DNA of 64,000 bases from Anaerolineales bacterium (GTDB lineage Bacteria; Chloroflexota; Anaerolineae; 4572-78; J111): contig JABTUW010000006.1 in assembly GCA_015075185.1 (NCBI GenBank), forward strand, positions 248,001 to 312,000, given 5' to 3'. This document shows, in pieces, positions 1 to 10,200 of this stretch (positions within the stretch are counted from its first letter, which is position 1; each line of letters begins with the position of its first letter). The notes below the pieces were generated by a model, which did not search any database, was not told the DNA's origin, and was given only the letters and a program-made list of their open reading frames with translations. Both the position numbers and the translations under genes were made by a program.

Positions 1-349
1 TTTGTGGAGTAGATACTTTTGGGACAACTTAAAAGGTACTATTGGCCGCACTTTTGTGTGACCTTCACCCCTTAATCCCCCTCATATTTTAGTCTATACT
101 GTTTTAAGTAATGTGAATGTTTTCACTTTGTACTGACCAGCCACCGTGCCGACCGGCACACAGCCCTTTAACCGACACAATAATAATCAAACCCTAATGC
201 AACCCTAACAGTAGGGCTGATTTTATGTGATAAGCTAATTATGTGCCCCTGTCGTTCATAAACAAGCTTATTTTTCGTAAAATCTTGGGTTGTTACCAGG
301 CCAAGACACCTATCAGTACGAGTCCAGTTTTTTTCAGGAGCCAGACATC
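1..349. other. Upstream non-coding region of surface island
   Basis: No gene is visible. The stretch is AT-rich compared with the genes that follow. A possible promoter lies at 255-283 (TTCATA, 17 bases, TAAAAT), which would start transcription near 290, about 60 bases before the first gene. An AGGAG ribosome site sits at 336-340. I see no riboswitch that I recognise. The first bases may be the 3' flank of a gene outside the window. Confidence 0.5.
255..283 (+). promoter_or_regulatory. Possible sigma70 promoter for the first surface gene
   Basis: TTCATA (255-260) is followed after 17 bases by TAAAAT (278-283). The -35 box matches four of six consensus bases and the -10 box five of six. It points into the sortase-substrate gene that starts at 350. 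Confidence 0.35.
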
Positions 350-1171
350 ATGCTTAAGTTTAAATCATCTCTACCCTTACTCTTAGCTCTACCTTTTATT
401 CTGACAATCTTGAGCATTCACCTTAACTCGCCTGCTGACGTTCAGGCCAGTCCTCTGGCCGGCTTTACCCCGACCCCGATTCCACCGGATAGTAGCGGCG
501 GTGGCGGCGGCAGTGATGATGACGACGATATCCCCACGGATGATGACAAACCTACTGATTACGTAGTGGTTCAGATTGATCGTTGTGACTTGCAGTGCAG
601 CGCCGATTTTGCCCGGGCCGATCAGCAGCCCCGCTTTCAACTGCTGGCCTCGGCCGGCGCGTCCGACATACCCACCCCCCTTTTTACACCGCTGGTTCAA
701 CCCCCCGCCGCGCCCGAACTGCTGCTGCCGGTGCAGTTGGTCCACGATGGCTCCAACTTTATTGTCGCCGGTGAGCTTTCCGACACGAAACCCACCCGTT
801 TCAGCCTCCCTTATCCGGGCCGCTGGCAGGTATGGTTAACCGGCAGCCCGCGCTTTATGACCGCTCAGGTTGTGGATGTGAGCGGCCTCAATCTGGCTGA
901 CCTCCAGGTTCAACTGGCCAATGGCCCGGTTTCAATGGGGGTAGTAGAGGCAAACGCGCCTGAAACCCAGTGGGTCAAATGCCCCCTGGCTTGTGTCAAA
1001 GAGCCGCCGCCTGCCGTTGAAGCCCCGCCTTACTTCCCCGAAACGGGTGGGCAGTTAGAAGAAGAGATGAATTTATCCACTTTTCTGCTCATTGGCGTTT
1101 TAAACATCGCCGTTATTGGCTTAACCCTATGGGTTGCCTTTCGTTACTCAACTAAAAAACATCGTCTGTAA
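350..1171 (+). CDS. Secreted surface protein with sortase-type FPETG anchor
   Basis: A 273-residue secreted protein of unknown role. I chose ATG 350 over the in-frame codon at 290 because AGGAG lies 9 bases upstream and the protein then begins with a classic signal peptide (MLKFKSS, then a long hydrophobic run ending near QASPLA). A Gly-rich then Asp-rich stretch follows (residues about 48-68), then a beta-rich region with two Cys pairs. The C-terminus has the full sortase layout: FPETGG, a hydrophobic segment (FLLIGVLNIAVIGLTLWVAF) and a basic tail (STKKHRL). The motif is LPXTG-like with F in place of L. A sortase is encoded 14 kb downstream on the same strand, so covalent attachment to the wall is a reasonable inference. 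No enzymatic domain is recognised. Confidence 0.8.
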   Translation: MLKFKSSLPLLLALPFILTILSIHLNSPADVQASPLAGFTPTPIPPDSSGGGGGSDDDDDIPTDDDKPTDYVVVQIDRCDLQCSADFARADQQPRFQLLASAGASDIPTPLFTPLVQPPAAPELLLPVQLVHDGSNFIVAGELSDTKPTRFSLPYPGRWQVWLTGSPRFMTAQVVDVSGLNLADLQVQLANGPVSMGVVEANAPETQWVKCPLACVKEPPPAVEAPPYFPETGGQLEEEMNLSTFLLIGVLNIAVIGLTLWVAFRYSTKKHRL

Positions 1172-1256
1172 TTAGTACAGAGCAACTGTCAGACGAGATA
1201 CCGTTCTGGTTCTACTTTATCAAATCTTTCGTTTCGCACATCGTTTGGAGCCGCAC

Positions 1257-4200
1257 ATGACAGAACTGCTTTTTTCCCTGCTCATTCTGAGTGTAGGAAT
1301 TGTTGGCTGTTTTCGCCTGGCCCGCTTTTTGCGGAAGCTGCCGGCTTATCTCACGGCCAAATCCGGGCCGCCGGTCCTGAAGCCTCTCCCCCAGGCTTCG
1401 CTGCTGTCGTTGGTGCTGGTTCTCGTCCTGGCCCTATTCGTGGTTGGCCTGAGCTTCGTTTATAGCCATCTGGTTAGGGCTGCTAACCCGCCCCTATCTG
1501 TCGAAATCCTGGCTGGTTACAACCTGGTAGTTGATTCCAACGTTACCTCCCCTTCCACCTTTGGCCCTTCGGCGGCCACCGTGTCTGGGAGAGTGTGCAA
1601 CACCGGCAGTACGCCGCTTACCAACGTTACCGTTTACATTGGCAATGCCGCCAATCAAACTCCCGGCCTTTATCCCCGCCGCTACGTTACGGACACGAAT
1701 TTTAGCACGCTGCATCCCGCCCTGGTAGATGGGGGCGGCTCTTATGCCTTTACCCATGAAGGCGGCAGTCTGGGCCTATCCGACGCCACCCGGCAGGCCG
1801 GTGTTCTGCAGCCGGGACAATGTACGGTGCAATACTGGACTTTTAGTTACCCCCGCTGTGAAAACGTAGGGGGGACAGCCGACGATCCCCAATGCCAAAA
1901 TAACGCTGTTTGGGGCGATTCAGTCAAGCCCGAAGATGATCTGTGGCTCACCTTTGATATTTGGGCCAAGGGGTTTGACGGGACCAGTACTATTACCACT
2001 ACCAACAGTTGGAAGATGTCCATGCGGAATGAGATTTCCGCCATGGCTAACAAGATTCAACCCAATGGCAATCCCGGCGGCCTATGGTTTAACACCGATC
2101 CGTCCACTATCAGACCTGGCGGGATCATCACGACCAATGGTATTTTGTACCGCATTGGCAATGTCAATTTTGGTTTCGACAACAATGGCGATTATTTGCC
2201 CGACAACAACTTCTGGGTCCAGCCCATTGGCAACCCCGGCAGCTTTGACCCCGGCTGTTTCCGCCTGATTCAAACCAGCGGTATCATCACCGTTGCCGGG
2301 GGAACGCCAAAAGTTTTTACCTTTACCGACCAGCTTTATTTCACCCGTCCCCAGATTCCGGAGGATAACACCAATATTATTGGCGAAGTTTATTACACCT
2401 ATGTTGCCATAGGCTCTAACTGCGCCGTAACGCCCTCGCCCTACCAGGAAGCGGCCTCCGGCTACGACAACGAAAAATTTAACGCCGACTACGGCGCTGG
2501 CGGCCCGCCGCCGGTGTCAATCCCCCAGGCCCTGGTAACGATTGACAAATCGAGCAATCCTGACCTGGTGAATGTTGGCGCGGTCATTACCTATTCTATC
2601 CCCTTTGTTAACCAGAGCGCCACCGAACCGGCCGGCCTAACCTTTTATTCGGGTGCATATGTCAACAATCCCCTGGTTATCAGCGATACCATTCCCAATG
2701 GCACCCAATATATTACCGGCACGGCCAGTTATACGTTGGGTTTTAGCCCCAATAGCGGGGTCAAAATTCTTTACTCCACCGACAACGGCCAATCTTGGAG
2801 CGAGATCGAACCAACCCCGGCCATTAGCGTCACCAACATTCAATGGTGGCTGCAAGAGCCACTGCCGCCTAATAAAGATGGTTCAGCTACTTTTGCGGTT
2901 CGCGTGCCCGGCGCCTATTCCGGCGGGCCTGCCATTGAAAACTGCGCCAATGCTCAATTTGGCACCGGTCCCTCTATTGGCAGAGCCTGCGATACCACGC
3001 TGGTGCAGGGCAACAACAGCGTGGGTGATTTTGTCTGGCGCGATGAGGACGGCGATGGCATTCAGGATGCTGGGGAAGCGCCTCTAAGCAACATCGCTGT
3101 CTCCCTTTATTGGGACAAAAACAGCGATGGTATTCTGGATAGCAAGGACGTGCAGATGTTAACCACTACCACCGGCCTGACTGCCACCGGCAACTACACC
3201 TTTACCAACCTGTACGATGGTAGATATCTGGTAACGGTAGACACCCTCGACCCTGACTTGCCCAACGGTTATAACCTGACTACCCGGAGTGTCTATACGG
3301 TAGACCTGGACTCGGCCAAAGCTATCACTAGCTCCGTTACCTATACCCAGGCCGATTTTGGCTTTGGCCCCACGCTACGAGTGCAAAAAGGCTTATCTTC
3401 ACTGGATCCGGCCTACGTGGGTGAAAACGTCATCTACACCATTGACTTGGTCAACACCCGTCCCGGCGATGGCACAGCCAACGGTTTTTGCCGGTACACC
3501 CTCTGGGCCAATACAGTACCTGCTGTCGCCCCACCCACCACCGGCTCTGGCAACTCCGCCTTTGCCGATATCGGTAATGCGGCCGGCCCACCCAACAGCC
3601 AATACGCTACCACCGACCTGAGCAATAACCCGGATGATTTAAGCCTGGGTGGTTTTAATACCTCAGGTAAAACAGGCAATGTTACTAAAGTGGAGTTGAT
3701 TGCCTATGTTAAAGAATTCAGGAATCTTAAAACGGATGATGACATCCAACTACAAGTCTATCGAAATGGCAGTCTCATTTCTAACACAATAAGCCATTTA
3801 GGCAGCGGCTTTTCCAACCCAGTCGGTTCGATTTATCTGCTTAGAGATGATGTAACTGCCTACAAAGGCAGTGCCTGGGTTTGGAGCGATTTTGCCGGTG
3901 ATGTTACCGAGGCTAAAATTGTGGCGAATAAGGGGACTGGGGCAGGCGCTTCAGGTGATATCGGCCTGGATGCGATGGCCTATGTCGTTACCACCGACCA
4001 GATTTGCGCCAACCCCAATGATCACATCCTCACCCTGCCCTTGAGTGACACCTATGATGCCGACCATCTCCAGTTTGTCTCGGCCGAACCGCCTCAATCA
4101 ACCGTGACCACCAGTGGCGCATCGCCCAACACGGTTGGCTCGCTTACCTGGAGCAATCTCGGACCGCTTTATGCCGGTGGTACCCGGCGAATTACGGTGA

Positions 4201-7200
4201 CATTCAAGGCGTTGACCATCACCCTGGTCACTACTAATGCCGTTACCAGCACCAATGGCGCCTTTTTCAACGGCCGGCTGCTCAATACCGCCAGCGACAC
4301 CGCGACCGTGGGCATCAATGCTTCTGGCTCCATTTCTGGCGTCATCTGGGCAGATACTAACGGGCCAAATTGGACAAACCCAACCGGCTACGGCGCAGGT
4401 GATACTTTCTTGCCCAATGTTACAGTTGAATTATGGGGCTGTTTCAGTACCTCTACAGGCTTACTCATAAGTAGTGGATCGGGTACTCAGGATTGTGCGG
4501 CTAATAACGGTCAGTGGAAACTGATTAATACCCAGGCCACAGACACAAATGGGGCTTACCTCTTCAGCGGGCTGCGTGACGGCCACTACAATATCAAAGT
4601 ACGGGAGTCAACTTTGCCGGCCGGGTTTACCACCCGCAGCGCCGAAACCAATGCCCTGGCCAGCGGTGGGGCGGCCTGTGGTACCTGTGATGGTCAATGG
4701 AACACGGACGCGGCCAACTTCAATACCTTCAACAACATCGTCAATGGGGCAACCGGCGAGAATATCAGCAACGTTAGTTTTGGCTACCGCAGCGCCACCA
4801 ACCAAGGCGGCGTAACCGGCTACATCTGGAACGACCGGGATAACGATGGTATTTGGGATGCTAACGAGGAACCAATCCCTAATGTGCAGGTTACTTTATG
4901 CGACTCCGCCGGAGTTAATTGCACCATCACGGCCACTACCAGCTCCAGCGGCTTCTACAGTTTTACCGTGAATGTTCCGGTTACTTATACCATCAAGGTG
5001 ATAACCACCGACCTACCCGGCATGACCCAATCCGGTGACCCGGACCAGCCGAATACCCTGTGTACAACCTGCGATAACACTAAAGCGGCTTTCCCCGTCG
5101 CCGCACATGAAATTAAAGGCCCTTATAACTTCGGCTACACCGGCGGCCTGAGCATTGGCGATACCGTTTATGCCGACTGGAATGGCGATGGTACGCAAGA
5201 TTCGGGCGAGGAGGGCATTGGTAATGTCACGGTTTACCTCTATCGCGACGTGGACGGCGATGGGGTGCTCAATTCCATCACCGATACCCTGATTGCCACC
5301 CAAACTACCACTGCCGATGGTCTTTACACCTTTACCAATCTCGCTGGTAACGGGAACCGATATATTGTTTCGGTCAATAGCACCACTCTACCCAGTGGTT
5401 ATACCCAAACCGCCGACCCCGATCAGCTTGGTGTTACCTGTACCCTCTGCGATGGGCGAGGGGCAGTAACCTTGAACAGCACCAACGTCACCACCGTTGA
5501 CTTTGGCTACCAGCCCACCGGTTCCGCCTCTATTGGCGATTTTGTCTGGCGCGATAGCGACGCCGATGGTGTTCAAGATGGTGGTGAGAGCGGTATTAGC
5601 AATGTAACTATCCGCCTCTACGAAGATACCGACAACGACGGCATTATTAGCCTCACGCTTGATGCCCTGGTAATGACCACGACCACCAACGCCAGCGGTC
5701 TCTACACTTTTACCAACTTGCCTGCGGGTAATTTCCTGGTAGATATAGACTCAGTCATTACCGACACGTCCGGCAATCGTCTAACCCTGGGCCTCAGCAG
5801 TGACCCGCATGATGTCACGCTGGCCGCCAATCAACATTACCTCAATGCCGATTTTGGTTATATTCCGGCTGGCATCATTGGTGACCTGATCTGGCAGGAT
5901 AATAATGGTAACGGTCAATGGGAGGCTGGGGAGCCAGGGATTCCGGGGATTACCGTCACCCTATACATCTCCGGTTCGGCCACCCCGCTCTATACAATGA
6001 CGACTAACGCCAGCGGTATCTACAGCTTTACCGGCTTGGTCAGCGGTACTTATACGGTCAGGGTGCTGGCCAGCAGCCTGCCAGCCGGTTACATCCAAAC
6101 CGGCGACCCTGAATATCCGGTCCTTTCCGGCACCACTTACCTCGAAATATGTAGTGATGACCTAAGCGACACTTTCGGGGGCTGCAACGCCGAAAGTCTC
6201 CTTTTCCTGCGCCCTGGCCAGATAGACCTGACCCGCGACTTTGGTTTCCGCCCACCTCGCTCGATCGGCGATTTTGTCTGGCTGGACAACGATGGTGACG
6301 GTGTCCAGGACCCCGGCGAACCGGGCCTGAGCGGCATCACTATTACCTTGACCACCCCCGGCGGCAGCGTCTTTACAACCACCACCGATATTAATGGCTA
6401 TTACGGTTTTGGCGGCACGACACTAAACTTGGACGGTACCTACACCGTCTCGGTCATCACTACCTCGCTCCCTCCAGCCATGACCCAAACCTTCGACCGA
6501 GATGGTACACTTGACCATTATACAACCATTAACATCACCACTACCTCGGTTATTACCGATGTTGACTTTGGCTACCGTTATGCCGGCAGCTATACCATCA
6601 CCGGCACAGTTTTTTATGATCAGGGCGGTACGGGTGACACCCTGACCGATACTTTTACCACTGGGGACACGCCTTATGCCGGTATTCCTGTTTATCTGTA
6701 CCGGCAAGGTTCCAGTCTGCCGGTAGGGAGCACAACGACCGATGCCTCTGGCCACTACACCTTCACCAACCTGTCAGCCTACACCTATACCGTCTCGGCC
6801 AATAGTTCCGTTTCCACATTGGCCAACCTGAGCCTGACTGCCAGCCCTAGCGGTACCATCACTTCGACCTATTCGGTCAGGACCTCCGTTATTGTTACCA
6901 ATGCCGATGTGGGCAATATTGACTATGGCTTCTTTGCCTCGCAGCCCCTCTTCACCAAGAGTGTCTCGCCCATCGGCACAGTTGCGGCAGGCGATACCCT
7001 GACTTATACAATTGTTCTGTCCAACGGTCAGGCCACCCCGATTACCGGCGTAACTATCTCCGATACCGTCCCGGCCAATACCAATTATGTCACTAACAGC
7101 CTGGCTATCACCCCCGCGAGTGCGGCCAACCTGGCCGGAGCGGGGGATAACCTGCCGCTCATCCGCATTTCGCCAATCACGGTGGCCGCCAATTCGCTGG

Positions 7201-10200
7201 TCACGATTACCTTCCGGGTCACGGTTGATGCCTCCCTCCCACTGACCGTAACGGCCATTACCAACACTGCTCTATTGACGACGACTTATGCCCAAACCAC
7301 CTCCACCGTTGCCAATTCGACCAAAAACGACTACATCATCGGCGACTCGGTCTGGTTTGACCTGAACCACGACGGTCTCCAGAACGAAGTGAACGGCCTG
7401 GCAGGTATCACCTTGACCCTGACCTATCCCAGCGGGACGGTCGTCACCACCACTACCTCGGCTACCGGGGCGTACAGCTTTACCGTTCCCAGTGACCAGG
7501 CTTACACCCTCACTGTTGTCCCGGCTAACTTTGTCCCCGGCGGGCCACTGGCCGGTTACATCGCCACACCGAACAATCAGGGTGGCGACGATACCCGCGA
7601 CTCGGACGGCCAACCTGACGGCAGCGGCGGCGTCATCTTTGTCACCCCGGTCATCACCCAAAGCGACGACACCTTTGACTTTGGCTTTTACCTCCCGGTC
7701 GAACCGGCCCTGACCAAGGCGGTCAGCTTTACCCCCGGCCTGACCGCTACCTTGGGCACGACCGTAACCTACGTTATCGCTGTGCCTGATCCGGCCATCA
7801 GCCGCACCCTCACCTCGGTGGTGGTCACCGATACGCTCAACTCGGTCCTTTATCCGGTCACGGCTACCGTTTTCGGTGGGTTGACTCCCACCGTTGCCCT
7901 TAACGGCCAGGATGTGACCGCCACCTTTGGGGCTATCATCGCCGGCAGCCAGGCCCGGATGACCGTGACCGCCATCATTTCCAACGCGGCCATTATTACC
8001 AGCGGCGCCAATATCGCCAACACTGCCATGATGACCCATGCCCAGGCCCTTGCCCTGGCCACCTCCAACCCGGTCACGACCACCATCGGCGAGCCAAGCC
8101 TCACAGTAGATAAATCTGTGACTAGCAGCACTGGCAGCCTGACCAATGTGGATGGTACAACCCTGCTCACCTACACTATTCGCCTGACTAACTCTGGGAC
8201 CAGCCCGGCCTACTCGGTGCGCCTCACCGACGCCGTGCCTTCCGGCATCAGCGTCACCAACTACCTGGGTAGTTTCCCCTGGAGCGGCCCAGTGGTCGGC
8301 CCCAATACTATGACCTGGACCGTCAATACAATTGACAACCTCAGTCCCAACAACGTGGTTGTCTTAACCTACACCGCCCGCCTGAGCGGTGCCATTGCCG
8401 GAAGCAGTGTGACCAATCTTGTCACCACCACCTACCATTCTCTCACCGATACCGTACCGGGAGCGCGGCAATATGGTCCCCTGACCGACACGACTACAAT
8501 TACCCCAGCCCGACCTAATGTAGTCAAAACCGTGACACCATCTAGCAGCAATGTCTCACCGCTACGCATTGGCGATATTATCACTTACACTTTGGTTACC
8601 ACCGTACCACCGGGTACCTTTATCCCCTGGCCCTATCAATACGACTACTTGCCTGTTGGCTTCCGTTATGTAACCAATACCTTTGCCATTACCACTAACC
8701 TGCCCTTCAGCGGCGTATCGCTGACTGATACCCTGTCGCTGCCACTGGTGAGTGAAGGGATAACCGGCGATATAGGCGTGCTGGGCCTGACCTCTACGGC
8801 CAATCCCAATGTTGGGGCTAGATTTGACACACCAGGCCAGCAGGCACTTGAATGGTGGTTGCAGCCGCTACACAATGGCGGCAGGTCTACAACCGGATTG
8901 ATCACAGTAACCTTCCAGATTCAGTTAATTGGCCTGGATTTAACCGGTGCTGCCACCTGGACAGATCAATTAGTTGTGGACAATGGCACCAATCGCTCCT
9001 TCCTGCGCTGGAACCTGCAAGATGCGGGCCGTTATACCACCACTGTTCCAGTAGATAGCGATGCCTCCAGCCAGCCTACCACCTACATCGCCCAACCCAA
9101 CCTGACCCTGGATAAACATAGTCTCCCGGTCCCCGATTCTACGGTTAACCCCGGTGACACCATCACCTATACCCTGACTATTACCAACAATGGCCGCGCT
9201 CCGGCTTATGATCTGGTATTAACTGACACCTTGCCGGCGGGTCTGACCTACCAGAACACCATCTCTAACCCGGCTGCTGGTGTGGCAATTACCGCCACCC
9301 CAAGCGGCCAATTGATTACTTACGCCGTCAATCAACTGGCTGCCGGCCCTGGAGCGAGCATGGTTATCACTCTGGTGGTTCAAGTTGATCCCTCCATCAC
9401 CGGCAGTATCATCCTGACCAATACAGCCAGCCTGCCTTACTATGATAGCCAACCTGGCGGCGGGCCTGGGGTTATTTCGCCCACCCAGCGGACTTATACG
9501 GACGGAAGTGATACCGTTTCGCACCCCGTAGCCATTGTCCCTGGGCTAACACTCGATCCCGACCATACCTCGACAGTGCCGCCAGGACAGGTGGTGACCT
9601 ACACCCATGTGCTGACGAATGAAGGGAATGCGACAGACACCTTTACCCTGACGGTGACGAGTGTCGGGCCGTTCCCGGTGACGGACGACATCCCGCCAAG
9701 CATCACCCTGACGGCGGGGCAGACGGCGACGTTTGTCATCACGGTGACAGTGCCGGCGGGAGCGAACGCGACCGACCAGGGAGTGACGGTCATCACGGCC
9801 ACGAGCACCATCAGCCCGGCGCTGCAAGCTACGGACACCGACACGACGAACACAGCAGTGGTACCAGGGCTGAGCCTTGACCCGGACCACACGGCGACGG
9901 TGCAACCCGGCCAGACGATAACCTACACCCACGTTTTGACGAACGAAGGGAACGCGACAGACACCTTTACCCTGACGGTGACGAGTGTCGGGCCGTTCCC
10001 GGTGACAGACGACATCCCGCCGACAATCACCCTGACGGCGGGGCAGACGGCGACGTTTGTCATCACGGTGACGGTGCCGGCGGGAGCAAGCGCGACCGAC
10101 CAGGGCGTGACGGTCATCACGGCGACCTCAAGCCTGAGTCCGAGCCTCAGCGCGACCGATACCGACACGACGAACACAGCAGTGGTACCGGGGTTGACAC

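Noticed and set aside
7272..8039. 255-codon minus-strand open frame inside the giant surface gene
   Set aside because: Gly/Asp/Arg-rich pattern mirrors the Thr-rich repeats of the real frame; no start signal.
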